Positions 34,155-45,804 of a stretch of 64,000 nt of DNA are shown in pieces. The number at the start of each line of letters is the position of its first letter. Positions within the stretch are counted from its first letter, which is position 1. The DNA is from Mytilus edulis. Its lineage: Eukaryota; Mollusca; Bivalvia; Mytilida; Mytilidae. The DNA lies in NCBI RefSeq assembly GCF_963676685.1, contig NC_092347.1, positions 90,088,592 through 90,152,591 on the forward strand, in the 5' to 3' direction. The position numbers and the translations under genes are program-made. The notes below the pieces were generated by a model. The model had not been told where the DNA came from and made no database searches. It was given only the letters and a program-made list of their open reading frames with translations.

Positions 34155-34661
34155 ATGCAGCTCTCTATTGCTCTATGTTTACTATTGGCAGCTGTCTGCA
34201 CCAATGCCTCATACCTCAAATGTTGGGGTAAAGGCTGTGGTGGATACGGTGGCGGATACGGTGGTGGATATGGAGGTGGATGGGGAGGACTAGGTGGATG
34301 GGGAGGTGGATGGGGCAAAGGAGGAGGATATGGCCTAGGAGGTGGATATGGCGGATGGGGACTAGGAGGAGGATATGGAGGATGGGGCCTAGGAGGTGGA
34401 TACGGAGGATGGGGTAAAGGAGGTGGATATGGAGGATGGGGTCTAGGAGGTGGATACGGAGGATGGGGTAAAGGAGGTGGATACGGAGGATGGGGTCTAG
34501 GAGGTGGATACGGAGGATGGGGCCTTGGAGGTGGATATGGAGGATGGGGCAAAGGAGGTGGATGGGGTATCGGAGGTGGATATGGAGGATGGGGTCTAGG
34601 AGGTAGATACGGAGGTGGATATGGAGGTGTTGTACTTAAAGGAAAAGGATCATACTATTAA
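34155..34661 (+). CDS. Secreted Gly/Tyr/Trp-rich repeat protein, copy B (shematrin-like)
   Basis: A 168-residue coding exon; acceptor tatatcag ends at 34147. The signal peptide is identical to A, as is SYLKCWGKGCGGYGG. It then has an additional GGYGGGYGGG and GGWGGGWGKG stretch that A lacks, about ten GLGGGYGGW/GKGGGYGGW units and the tail GGVVLKGKGSYY. One repeat near the end reads GGRYGGG (Arg for Gly). It differs from A mainly by in-frame gain or loss of 9-residue (27-base) blocks, as expected from replication slippage or unequal exchange. A minus-strand Pro-rich open frame across the same bases is a shadow of the GGN codons. Confidence 0.85.
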   Translation: MQLSIALCLLLAAVCTNASYLKCWGKGCGGYGGGYGGGYGGGWGGLGGWGGGWGKGGGYGLGGGYGGWGLGGGYGGWGLGGGYGGWGKGGGYGGWGLGGGYGGWGKGGGYGGWGLGGGYGGWGLGGGYGGWGKGGGWGIGGGYGGWGLGGRYGGGYGGVVLKGKGSYY

Positions 34662-35560
34662 ATTCAGGAAATCTTAGTCTATACTGTTTCAGGCAAATTG
34701 GACACTAGTTGAAGTTAAATCTTCATTACAATATATGTAGATATATTTTGCAAATACAAAATAGCTGTATAACTGTGTTTTTTCAGTTTTTTATTTATTT
34801 ATGCGTCACACAAATGAAAATTTCACAAAAACAATAAGGAAGAAGGTCTGATCATCCATTCCCCTTTCTAACTACAATATCAAATATTATTTTTTACCAA
34901 TATCACAATGATCATGAGGTTCTGATTGGAGGTCAATCAAATGGAATTATGCGTTCTATAATGTTTAAAGCCATTATTTTATATTCTTAGAACTTTTTAG
35001 ATGTTATTCTCTATTCTTTATATTTCAACACCCCATTATTCTCTATTCTTTATTTTTGTGACCTGTTTTCTTGAATCTTTGCATTTGTTGATCAATTATT
35101 CTGCACGTTTTATTCACTAATCTGAAAACCCCAACCAGACCCTCAATCATAGTCAATACAAATTGAATGACAAGATAAGAAATATATCCCCCCTTTTTAA
35201 GTTTATGTACTTTATATTCATGACGTCACAAATATCATTCATTTTTATTTTCCCTGACATTCTAATGAACACAAAAAACCAATATTTTAATATTATTAAA
35301 ACCCCATTAAAATAAGTCAGCAAAGAATTAAATTGATCGTATGCTTATATCCTTTGCAGGATGTCTATGAGGTTTTAAAGTCATTGTTCAAAGGGGAAAC
35401 ACATTGTTCAAATGAATAAATGCATCCATGTATCAATGATCACGGTGACACAAAAATGTTAAAAGTTACTGTTGAAATAACATTTTACAAGATAAACAAA
35501 TAGGACTATTGTAGGAGTCCCTAAATATATTATGTACGTTTAAGTTATTTGAACATAATT
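34662..35560 (+). other. 3' UTR and flank of gene B
   Basis: Matches 25034-25900 of unit A with a few small indels. No other gene seen. Confidence 0.5.
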
Positions 35561-35564
35561 TACG

Positions 35565-35935
35565 AAAAAGTAAAATTACAAAAAAAACGAAGTCCAAGGA
35601 ATTTTGAAATCGGAATGTCCTTTATCAAAAGGCATAATCAATAACTCAAACGAATGAAAAACAACTGTTTTATTCCTGACTTGATACAGGCATGTCCTTG
35701 TGTAGAAAATACGAGTGGGGTTAAACTTAGTTGACTATGTAGCTCAAACCTCCAACTTTTATGACAGTTGCATAAAATTCCTTTATTTTGACAACAATGT
35801 GTGAACAAAATAAACCAAACAGATATGATAGGTAAAAATAGTAGACCAGCAAAAATAAAAGACAAGAACATAAAAAAATACCACAGCACAACAACACATT
35901 GGCGGGATGTACCGAACATCGCATTAAAGACATTT
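35565..35935 (-). repeat. Interspersed repeat family R1, reversed, unit B
   Basis: Counterpart of 25905-26300, slightly shortened (deletion within gtagacataagcaaaaataa). Confidence 0.65.
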
Positions 35936-36284
35936 CAAAAAAAGAAGAAAAGGTTGATAAAATCCATCAACAAATAAAAGAACGCTATAAGACGTAGTTT
36001 AAATGATAAACAACGTCAACGTATAGAATCTATAAATCAAGATTTATCATGTTTTATTTGTGAAGTTGATACGGAATATTTATCAAAAAGGTCTTCCATA
36101 CTTTCTACTCAGATTTTCGCGTGAGTTTTTATAACGCATAGGTAGTAGCTGCAAGCTCTTGAATACCAAATGAGTCAGGAGATAGATATCACACATGCAG
36201 GTGAAGTTGGTATATTGCTTCACAGGTGGGGATTATTTCAAATTTAAAATCCTCTCGTTTGTCATACATTTTGGAACTACGATG

Positions 36285-36385
36285 ACTTTGTACTTGTTTG
36301 GCTGTTTTGATATGAGCGTCACTGATGAGTCCTATGTAGACGAAACGCGCGTCTGGCGTACTAAATTATAATCCTTGATAACTAA
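36285..36385 (-). repeat. Repeat family R3, reversed, unit B
   Basis: Counterpart of 26655-26765. Lacks about 8 bases (ttacaact) and a short piece before ttgataactaatg. Confidence 0.6.
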
Positions 36386-36510
36386 TGACAGATTATGTCA
36401 GATTCAAGGTATAAGTATAAAAATTAGTCGGTGGAAGCTGTGTCTGATTCCTTTCTTTCTAGTTCTTTAAAATTGATTAATGGAACCCAATCAGAAAAGT
36501 TTGGATTGTT

Positions 36511-36740
36511 AATGCGAAAGCATCATCAATATATCTGAATGAGAAATTAAAAGGTGTAGCTTCTTCAAGTGTTTGAATGAACTTGTTCGTTCCCATAGAA
36601 ATGCTAACAATTTCTTGAAAAATCTGTATCCGAATTCAACAAATATGTTAAGAAACTCCATCATACTGATGACTTTTTCCTCTGTGTAGCATGTTTTACC
36701 TTTTTGTTCACTATTAGCAAAATATGCCGTATGCTTCCCC
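36511..36740 (-). pseudogene. Degraded Penelope-like reverse-transcriptase fragment
   Basis: On the minus strand successive frames read GKHTAYFANSEQKGKTCY, TEEKVISMMEFLNIFVEFGY, then after a frameshift ISMGTN and, after loss of the following block, FIQTLEEATPFNFSFRYIDDAF. SMGTN and RYIDD are the hallmark motifs of the reverse-transcriptase domain in these retroelements, and the piece between them (CAPLLADLFLY in the copy at 48 kb) is deleted. The fragment begins exactly where the match between units A and B ends. Confidence 0.65.
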
Positions 36741-37480
36741 CATGCGTATGACTATGGTATCATTTTGTTTACTTTACGTTTTACATTTTACATTTTTGTT
36801 ATTGATAGATAATAATTATTAAAGAATACTAGTAATGCCTCTAAATTACCATGTTTTCTAACTTGTCGGAACTCTTAACTCAAAATTGAAAATCATATAT
36901 ATTGATGGTATGCACCGATAGCACTAGAGCTTTGATCGTACATAATGAAGGGAGCAATTGTGTACGCTATATGATTCTGTTTGTAACTGTAAAAAAGCAA
37001 TACCACATCAAAATTCATTTTATTATTTCATACTAGAATATTATTTTTAACTCAATGTCTCTTATGTGTGTCGATCATTAAATTATCATGTCTTCCCAAA
37101 TCACTAGGTTCTCTTGTGGACCTATCCATTCTGTACACTATTCTCCTTTATATAAGCAAAAATAAAAACGTTTCTTCCAACATATGTACAGCACATATAC
37201 ATAGACAAGAAAGGTGTCATGCATGTATTATTTACGAGAAACTTTTTTTATTGATTACATGTATATATTCCCTAAGTATCTCAGTTTTATTCATAATCAA
37301 AGTATGTTTCGTTTGACTTTGGTTTTATGCCAAAAAATATGTCAAAAAAAGATTTTATTTAGTAAGATCTATGTATTAAAATATTAAGTTAAGATGTAAA
37401 AAATTAATAAAATCTAAAAAGGTTAATTTTCTTAGTGAAATGTTTAATGTTCCTCATGTTCATGTATGAATGTTTATAAA
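36741..37480. other. Spacer between units B and C
   Basis: AT-rich, no gene seen. Homology of unit C to A and B becomes readable from about 37480-37560. Confidence 0.35.
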
Positions 37481-37860
37481 AATCAAGATAAAATTATAAC
37501 GGCTTGTTTTGCCATCCCATGAAACACAATGATAGATTAAGAACATGCATAGTTTGTTTTTTTAAAGTCCCATTGTATGACTTCATTTGTGATTTTCAAA
37601 AACTTTATGGGTTTGAGACAGTTTAACAAAATATACGTATGGCATGACAATGACGTCAATCATCAACAACTGATACAAAAAATAAAACTCCGAAGCAGCA
37701 AATTTAAAAACAAAATGAGTTTTAGTATCTTATAATTTGTGCTTTAATCCTTTGATTGATAGGTTAAACTGCTATGTAAAAAAAAAACCAAGGTGTTCCA
37801 AGGAGCCTGTGTTGCTTACATATCATAACCTAACTTCAAACTAAGTACCCAAATATTAAA

Positions 37861-38384
37861 GTCGTATGAAACGAGTGACCGGTGAAAAATAATGATGATC
37901 CAATTCTTGAACCAATGCATAATTATATATCATAAACTTAGTCTTCTGTGCACGATTTCATCATTTTTACGCACACATTTCGTATAATTGTCAAAAAATA
38001 TTTCAATCGGTCAGTGTGAAAATATGGCAGCTACTTAATTGTCGTGTTTTGCCGTATGTAACGATGATCACCCGTTTGTAAACAATCAACAAAGAAGCAT
38101 GGATATGCAGGTAAGCACGTGTATGACAGGTCCAATAAGATATAGTTTATCTTGATGACGGAGAGATGTTTACGTTTGTTTTTCCGTTCGCACTTGCGTA
38201 TTACAATGACCGGATTTGTACGAGAAAGGTCACACTGCATACGGAAAACATGTCGGCGAATTGTTTGCCGGAAACAAGCAATTAAAACAAAGTAAACTTC
38301 TTCTAAATTTGGACAAATTTAAGAATTTTCTTGAGAAAAAAGTATGTGTACATAAGTTTTATAATAAAAACTAGCCATTAAGTT
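37861..38384. mobile_element. Insertion specific to unit C
   Basis: About 520 bases starting gtcgtatgaaacgagtgacc interrupt the upstream flank right after taagtacccaaatattaaa (compare 21357-21376 in A). No open frame of note and no clear terminal repeats seen. Together with the adjoining R2 copy it makes up a 730-base insertion. Confidence 0.5.
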
Positions 38385-38595
38385 ATAAAAACATTAGACC
38401 GTTCAGGTTTTCCCGTTTTAATGGTTTTTCACTAGTCATTTTTTGGGGCCCTTTATAGCTTGCTGTTCGATGTGAGCCAAGACCCCGTGTTGAAGACCAT
38501 GCCTTGACATATAATGATGTACTTTTGTAAATTGTGATTTGGTTGGAGAGTTGCCTCATTGGCACACATACCACATCTTCCTATATCTATATCAT
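38385..38595 (-). repeat. Interspersed repeat family R2, reversed, unit C
   Basis: Ends with gagttgcctcattggcacac and ataccacatcttcctatatc, the typical reversed head of the family. Confidence 0.65.
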
Positions 38596-39464
38596 GCGGT
38601 CAATTGACAAATGTTTAAATTGGACACCTATTAGTTATTTTGACCCAAGAGAAAATGGACCGTCCTCAATGTATGGACAGTTGAACTTAAATTCCAAAAG
38701 TCAAAAAAAATACTGTCCCCTTTTAGATTTCAGAATGTCAAATCATCATAGCATTTTTCCCTTTATTTTTTTAGTAATAATGATTATCTTGAATGAGGTA
38801 CTTTGGAAAATTTTAACCTCCCCCCTTTCCATATTGTTAGGTGTTATAACTTCAAATTATCGAACATTAATTTAAATCAAGTTATAAATATGCTAAAATA
38901 ACATCGGAAATTTATAACATATGTAAGAAATGATATCATAACATGTTATCTTATCATGACTTTTTGCCTTAAACCCCACCTTCTTTGTGCAAATCCTTGC
39001 TCTGCATCTTCATGGATATTTTGACTCTTACTACCATGGAAAACTATCTTACTTTAAAAAGAAACTTTGTTTTAGCAGTCGTGGCATAAAAGTCTGCTTT
39101 TTAGTATAAATATAATAATGCTCCAATAACAATGTTAATCAAATAAAATATGTTACATGGTAAGTTGACCCCTATCATTCAAAGTCTCGATACAACACAT
39201 TTAAATCTCTACCAATACTTAAAAACAAAATCAGGGGTCTGTCTTTGCTTTAAGATAGCAAAATTGAATGCGAAAAAAGTAACCCAGAGAAATTGATATA
39301 TAAGTCACTTTAAGAAACACAATCGAAATGCCTTGTTCACTGTGGTTTTAAAAAAAAATACGATCTGCGAAAAGCCTTTGAACTTGGTGACTTTAAACTT
39401 TTCAAACGAAATTTGAATTGTGGGTTAGAACCTTAATTGGTTATAATGATAAATATTATTATAA

Positions 39465-39702
39465 TAAAGGTAGTATTCATCATATATGATAAATGATGCT
39501 ATAATTAGTGAATATTTATGCATGTTAACATCAATAAAACTCATAAAACAAGATTATGATGACTTTTGCTATTTTTTGGTAAAATTGTGACAATTTTTGA
39601 TGAATTGAAATATAATCCTCATCAATCTTACAAAGGATATTTCAGTATATAAACTCCTACAGTACACTGATGAGAGTGCACAACGTTCCCATCCTACACA
39701 AG
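39465..39702 (+). promoter_or_regulatory. Conserved proximal promoter and noncoding exon 1 of Gly-rich gene C
   Basis: TATA box tatataaac at 39646-39654. Exon 1 ends ctacacaag/gtaagt at 39702/39703. The upstream blocks catatatgataaatgatgct and tgaatatttatgcatgttaa are retained despite drift around them, which suggests selection on the core promoter. Confidence 0.7.
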
Positions 39703-41867
39703 GTAAGTACTTTTATAGTTACCTATTTATTGTCCATGACATTTGAAAAATACATTTAGGGGAATTTTGTCAATGATATTTCATAAGAAATGAATAACGT
39801 TAAAAACTTTATATTTGGTTTGTTTTACAAATTATAACTTTGATGCGAACAACCTTCTTCTTCAGGAACTACAATAAATTCCATATGTTATTAGAGAAAA
39901 ATTAGATTCCAATTTTTATTCTTAATCTTCATTTTAAATGAAAAATAAACCATTTTTACTAATACTATTCAAAATTATGCTTGTTTGGCTTTGTTTTTTA
40001 AATACCACATTTAAATTACTTCTTTTCCTATTATGATTACTTTAAAGATTTCACAGTAGACATTATTTTTGAAAATTGGATGCCTCCTATATACCATAGA
40101 GGATTAATACTTAAAGATACAAATATTTGAATAATTGTGCTTTGATAATTTTATTTAGGTCCATTTGATCTTTAAAAAAGAGAACAATAACCAAGTTCTA
40201 TTCATATAAAAACTTTAATAATTAAAACCCAAATAAGTAAATGAACAACTAATATTTTGTATGCTTTATTTTCAACTGAAAAGATTTTTTTTTTAATTTC
40301 CTTCAAATTATTTCATCCTGACCTGAGGCAAGAATTGATTTTTGGCTGAAGTAACATGGATCATGACCCTGATCATACATGTCTTAATGACCATTTTTGT
40401 CAATACTGTTACTGTGCATTATATATAGTACATAGTGTCCCTTCTCTCTCCAATCGTCAAATTCCTGATATAACATGCAGATGTCTAATGAACATTGTGT
40501 AAAGAAAAAATAAAATTTTAATGACCAAATATTGGTTTATCCTACTTCTCCTTATTGTCTAATGAGATTTATAACGTACTGTCAACTTTTGGAAAAAAAT
40601 TAAAGTAGCTCTAAATTCAAGATCCATGTTCAACGATATATCACGTTACAACTATAATACCAGATTTCTCCGTTCTATATCAAATTTCAGAACTTTTATG
40701 TTCTATCGCAAACTGTACATCATGAAGTAGACTAAGCATTTGGTCAAAGGAGGATATGAGAACAATAGTTGTAAAGTTTTGTTACCTCAACTATTTTTTT
40801 CATGATTTTTGAACGATTTGAACTCAATCTATCAGCAGCAATTAAAATTGAAAATGGAAATGGGGAATCGGGAGACAACAATTCGACCAAAGAGCCGAAA
40901 ACAGCTGAAAGCCACCAATAGTTACCTAAAGAAACGAAACACAATTACAATGATGCATACATTAACAAAGACATACTAGCAGTTACTGATATGCCAGCTC
41001 AAGACCTCAATCAAAGTATCCCTCCCGTTAAGGATTGAGTGTCATATCATCATAAAATATATAAGTAGAATATAACCCGTATTACAACTGGTTTTAGAAT
41101 AAATTTATTTATTTGAGATACAAAGACCTTATAAGTGAAACATTATTACGGCTAAATATGCCATCATTATGACCTGAGAACAGTGTCGTAACTATATCCC
41201 TTCTTAATTAGTCTGTTGAAAGGTTGTTTTGTTTTTTTAAATCAAATGATGTCCTTGTTCCGATGATAAAATTTAGTAAATGTTTTGACAAGTTCTAATA
41301 TCGAAAACCCTGGTGTAATAATTTGTCAGTAATACATAGATTTATTTCTCTTAAATCTAAAACGTTGCTAATACACGAGCGAATCGTACAAGTAAAGCAT
41401 GTTTTGAAGAATCTTCTATAAAAAGAGAACATTAAAACCTTTTAAAAGTGTGCTGTAAATTTCTAAATATCAAAAAGGGTTGATGGAAGGGGTTAATGTC
41501 TAGTGCTTGTTTATTCAAAATAAAGTAAACAACATGTTGCTCCTCAGATATCTACATTGATTCCTAAATATTATTTTTTTTTCAATAAAAAATAGGAATT
41601 GGCATTAACAATATATTCAATGTAAAATCGCACAGACCATAATTCTTTTAAACCACATGTTTGACAGAAAAGCATACACTCATGTGAAGGGGGTTCAAAG
41701 GGAAGTCTTGTCAAGCTAAGTTTGGTTCACTAACAAAATGTCATACAACAAAGATGTTGTGAACCAGAATGCACCAACTTAAAATAATAAAAAGTTGTAC
41801 CACATACACTGGATTATATATACATAATATACATTAGCATCTACACATAATAAACATATATTTTCAG
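39703..41867 (+). other. Intron 1 of Gly-rich gene C
   Basis: A 2,165-base intron (gtaagt ... tattttcag), alignable with introns A and B in patches. It carries a private repeat at 40840-41050. Confidence 0.65.
40840..41050 (+). repeat. Interspersed repeat family R5
   Basis: Starts aaaattgaaaatggaaatgg, followed by gggagacaacaattcgacca and, at the end, tatccctcccgttaaggatt and gtcatatcatcat. A weak partial relative is near 51370-51480. Recognised from memory as a common mussel repeat; non-coding. Confidence 0.5.
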
Positions 41868-41874
41868 ATACAAC

Positions 41875-42393
41875 ATGCAGCTCTCCTTTGCTCTATGTTT
41901 ACTATTGGCAGCTGTCTGCACCAATGCTTCATACCTCAAATGTTGGGGTAAAGGCTGTGGTGGATATGGTGGCGGATACGGTGGTGGATATGGAGGTGGC
42001 TGGGGAGGCCTAGGTGGCTGGGGAGGAGGATGGGGCAAAGGAGGAGGATATGGCCGAGGAGGTGGATACGGGGGATGGGGTCTAGGAGGTGGATACGGAG
42101 GATGGGGTCTAGGAGGTGGATACGGCGGATGGGGTAAAGGAGGTGGATATGGAGGATGGGGTCTAGGAGGTGGAGTTGGAGGATGGGGCCTTGGAGGTGG
42201 ATATGGAGGATGGGGCAAAGGAGGTGGATGGGGCCTTGGAGGTGGATATGGTGGATGGGGTAAAGGAGGTGGATGGGGTATTGGAGGTGGATATGGAGGA
42301 TGGGGCCTAGGAGGTGGATATGGAGGAATCGGAGGTGGATACGGAGGTGGATACGGAGGTGTTGTACTTAAAGGAAAAGGATCATACTATTAA
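41875..42393 (+). CDS. Secreted Gly/Tyr/Trp-rich repeat protein, copy C (shematrin-like)
   Basis: A 172-residue coding exon; acceptor tattttcag ends at 41867. The signal peptide differs from A and B at one residue (MQLSFALCL). It has the same two-cysteine start, then GGYGGGYGGGYGGGW, about eight 9-residue units including the variants GRGGGYGGW, GLGGGVGGW and GKGGGWGLG, an extra GGIGGGYGGG near the end and the same tail GGVVLKGKGSYY. Signal peptide and C-terminal tail are conserved while repeat number drifts, which points to an active secreted structural protein. Confidence 0.85.
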   Translation: MQLSFALCLLLAAVCTNASYLKCWGKGCGGYGGGYGGGYGGGWGGLGGWGGGWGKGGGYGRGGGYGGWGLGGGYGGWGLGGGYGGWGKGGGYGGWGLGGGVGGWGLGGGYGGWGKGGGWGLGGGYGGWGKGGGWGIGGGYGGWGLGGGYGGIGGGYGGGYGGVVLKGKGSYY

Positions 42394-43040
42394 ATTCAGG
42401 AAATCTTGTTATATACTGTCTCAGAAGGCGAATTGGACACTTGTTGACGATAAATCCTTATTTTAATATATGCTTATATATAGCAAATATAAAACAGCTG
42501 TATGACAGTGTTTATTGTTTCTTTATCCAATAATGTTTTATCCTTCATAAAAATGTAAGTTTCACAAACAAAACAGAAGTGTAGGTCTGATCACGCACTC
42601 AGATAGCCCCACCTTCTAACAACAGTTATCAATGTGGATTAATAGTCAATATATATCATGAATCATAAGGGTCTGGATATTGGGTTCACCATTTCTGTGT
42701 TCTTTTATGTATAAAGCCATTTTTCTCTACTCTTAATTAATTGTATCTGCTGTTCTCTATTCTTTATATAACAGCACCTCATTGTTCTCAATTCTTTATT
42801 CTTTCGGCCTATTTTCTTCATATTTGTTTGCCCTTTATTTTGCATTCTGTTAGCCCCACCCAGCCCTTTAAACATAGTCAATACATAGACTTGATATGAA
42901 TATAAATTTTTGTTATAAAGTTTATGTACGTTCTATACATGTTGTCCCAAATATCATTCATTTTAAATTTCCCCGAAATTTTAATGAATACCAAGGACGA
43001 ATTTTTTTTCGTACAGAAAATAATAAACAGCTGCGCCAGC
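42394..43040 (+). other. 3' UTR and flank of gene C
   Basis: Starts attcaggaaatcttg as in A and B and stays alignable to about 42990. No further gene. Confidence 0.45.
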
Positions 43041-43048
43041 AGCGCATG

Positions 43049-43737
43049 ATACGCCCGACGTCTTGTGTGGAGGTTTTATGCAATAATCATAAATAGTTTC
43101 TGAGAAAGTTTTAAGCAATAACCCTATATTGTTTTTGAGACACGGCGGGACATGTGAAACCCCCAACCCTGTTTTTTTTTTCTTCAAAAAACTAAATATC
43201 ACTAAAATAAAATTTTGAATCAAGACCAAAAAGTATACAGATCTTTAGATTAATTTAACAAAGAAGTGTTTAAATTTTTAAGCAATAATCATAACTTATT
43301 TTTGAGATACGGCACAACATGTAAAAAAAACCCTCCCCCTTTTTTACAAAGTACTCAATAACTCAAAAATAAAATTTTGAATCATCACCAAAAAGTATAA
43401 AGACATTAAGATTAATTTATCTAAGAAGTATTTAAAGTTTTAAGCCATAATCAAGAATCGTTTTTGAGATACGGTGCGACATGTGAAAAAACACACCACT
43501 GTTTTAGTTACAAAGTGCCGTAACTCAAAAAGTTTTAATCTTATTTTCTCCAAAAAGTATACAGATTATTTGACCATCATAAGAAACAACTATGTTAAGT
43601 TTCATGAAATTTGGATATGTCGTTCTCAAGTTACGGTGCGACCTGTTTATGCCGGACAGACAGACGGACGGACGGACGGACACCGGACATTTGTATACCA
43701 TAATACGTCCCGTCAAAATTTTGACGGGCGTATAAAA
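43049..43737. mobile_element. 689-bp non-coding DNA transposon with perfect 8-bp target duplication
   Basis: Flanked by identical 8-mers AGCGCATG (43041-43048 and 43738-43745). The ends are inverted: ATACGCCCGACG at the left, GACGGGCGTATAAAA at the right. Inside are three diverged internal repeats of about 170 bases (agcaataatcata, ttttgagatacggc, acatgt) and a gacagacagacggacggacg tract. The 8-bp target size suits hAT-like elements. The 131-codon frame here is not a gene. Confidence 0.75.
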
Positions 43738-43745
43738 AGCGCATG

Positions 43746-45206
43746 CAACGACAAAAAATGTTTGTTCCTAAATACAATATTTTCTGACTTAAATATTAAG
43801 TTTGTTGACGACTGCGCTCTGTATTACCTAAGCCTGAATTTTGTTGAAATTCTGTATTTTTTTGTCTAGTTCACAAAAATGTTTTTGGGCCTTTTTTGGA
43901 TGTGAATAATCAACGCATTAAACTAAAACTTGGACCCAAAAAGTTCTGTTAATTTTTTTCACATGTCTTTCCACTAGTTAAAAAAAAGTTTTGAACTTAA
44001 AAATCGGGACCTATGTTGTAAGTTATCTTTTTTCAGCCGTTTAACGAATATATATGATTCAAGTAATATACATGGATGTTTCACTTAGAAAATATGTACT
44101 TAACCCAAATCAAATCAATATGTTGAGCCAATGTATTGCAATAGATCATTAAGCTTAAGTATGTTTCAACAATGATACAAAATGTCAAAGAAGTAGCTTT
44201 CAAGGTAATTTTCAATTATGACAGAGGTTTACTGTAATATGCCTTTCCATTCAGGTGTAATACCACCATTGATTATCCCCTATTAGTCTGTTAAATTTGC
44301 CCTTCACAATAAATTGTGCAGAATTTATGTTTGTTTCAAATAACGAAATTCTTGGCATGTGTGAAGTTTTATCTTGTCCAGTACTAAAGACATCATTTGA
44401 CTTAACATTTCATTGCATATAAGAAAATAACTGGAAGTTTACCAATAAAATTTCCGCCTTTATCTAACCTGTGTACAAGCTTTAAAACCATGAAAACTCC
44501 AGTTTCCAAAATATTTTATAGAAACCACAAATACAAAAATAATGGTGATTTAAATACCCAAGATATATGTTTATGACCCAGAATGTTTTACTTCGATAAA
44601 ATGTTGAATTAATTACCTACAACTATCAAATTCATAGGAATAATTTTTTCGACCTATTTTTGTGTGCAATCGGATGTACCATAATTTGGTGGTATTACAC
44701 CTTCAGACATTACTTCGAACAATTTCGAAAAAATAAAACTTGTGTATAGACTTTTTATACGTGTATAGGCCATTTACAGCCTTCGAGGACAGGCTTTCAA
44801 AAGCATACACTTCCCCATAAATTTCCAATGTTACAATGTTCATGTTACTAAGTCACAGTGTTCGATGACGTAATTTTCGCTGATTGACCTCGGGTCAACC
44901 CATGTAACGTGTACTCATTCATAAATGTACTATTCCTGGGGTCTCAGAGGTCAAATCTTGAACAGTACTGCAAGTATATATACTACGTTCAAGCTTGATA
45001 CATCTCTGAATTTGATTTTTGATTGAATATTTGACACAACGTTGGTTTCTGACACAATAAATACGGTCAATTAACTGACACTGTACATTGTGTTCATTTA
45101 AAGGAGAACAGGTTTGTATTTATAACAAAACCTTCGATTTGATAAAGACAAATTATGAATAAGACTGCCTGAACATGGGGAAACATTACTAAAATATCTG
45201 TACTAC
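43746..45206. other. Long stretch without a recognised gene
   Basis: Either intergenic or a 3' intron of the EGF/VWA gene. No exon with domain features was found on the minus strand. Confidence 0.35.
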
Positions 45207-45480
45207 CTGTACAATTGACTGGAACAGTTTCTTTCAAGATGTTGTTTAAAATATCATCCAAAAATGATGTGATAAATGTGTAATATTGTTTCCTTGAAAT
45301 CGACAACATCTCTGAGTAGGATATAGACTGACCAACAGCTACAGTGATAATTCGCCCACCAATGGAGTTTATTAAAGTAGCCTCATTAACGGCGTCATTA
45401 CTGTCTGTTGATAAACCATCGTAGAGCAATATTATGTAGCTAGATATTCTACGTGATCCAAATGATCTGTTGGTTAACAT
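45207..45480 (-). CDS. EGF/VWA protein, second half of VWA domain (exon)
   Basis: A 274-base minus-strand exon. Acceptor tgattttacag before 45480 (phase 0), donor TGTACAG/gtagta at 45207/45206 (phase 1). It encodes MLTNRSFGSRRISSYIILLY, then DGLSTDSNDAVNEATLINSI, GGRIITVAVGQSISYSEML and ends KETVPVNCTG. This supplies the third metal-site Asp (LLYDG) and the ITVAVG strand of a VWA fold and continues directly from the exon at 46838-47121. The closing Cys and phase-1 donor predict at least one further 3' exon, which is not found nearby. Confidence 0.75.
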
Positions 45481-45804
45481 CTGTAAAATCACAGAAATCT
45501 TACATTTTGAATAGCTGTGTCATAAACGAAAACAATTAATGAAAATAATTCTATCTCACTTTTATGATATAAGAAGCAAATGTTTAAAGTTAATTAATCT
45601 ATCTTCTCAATTTCCTTCATTATTCAATTATCCTTATCGCTTCAATCTTCTTAACATCATGTTCAAGCATAAAAGACCATCGAAATAAATATGAAAATTA
45701 TTTTATGGAACAGATTTTATTTATTGTATATGAGTACATGAGACGTGGTAAGACATTATTACAGATATTCATGTTTGCAAAACAATTCGCTTTAACAAAT
45801 GAAG

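Larger units (their letters stand above)
26886..36510. repeat. Tandem segmental unit B
   Basis: Second block, colinear with unit A but about 1.3 kb longer, mostly because of two insertions absent from A (30447-30579 and about 31557-32710). The left 170 bases (26886-27057) match the partial copy at 14340 rather than A. It ends at 36510, where a Penelope-like fragment begins. Confidence 0.85.
37480..42995. repeat. Diverged segmental unit C
   Basis: Colinear with 20990-25640 of unit A, but clearly more diverged and with its own insertions (37861-38590, about 40320-40420, 40840-41050) and no 39-bp array or hairpin. This is an older duplicate than the A/B pair. Confidence 0.75.

Noticed and set aside
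34055-34552. 165-codon minus-strand Pro-rich open frame (PHPPYPPP repeats), also at 41841-42218 and 24475-24717
   Set aside because: Exact antisense of the GGN-rich codons of the Gly-rich genes; codon structure, signal peptide and splice sites all support the plus strand.
43474-43869. 131-codon plus-strand frame
   Set aside because: Lies mostly inside the transposon bounded by AGCGCATG and runs out of it; no domain, includes the gacggacg tract.
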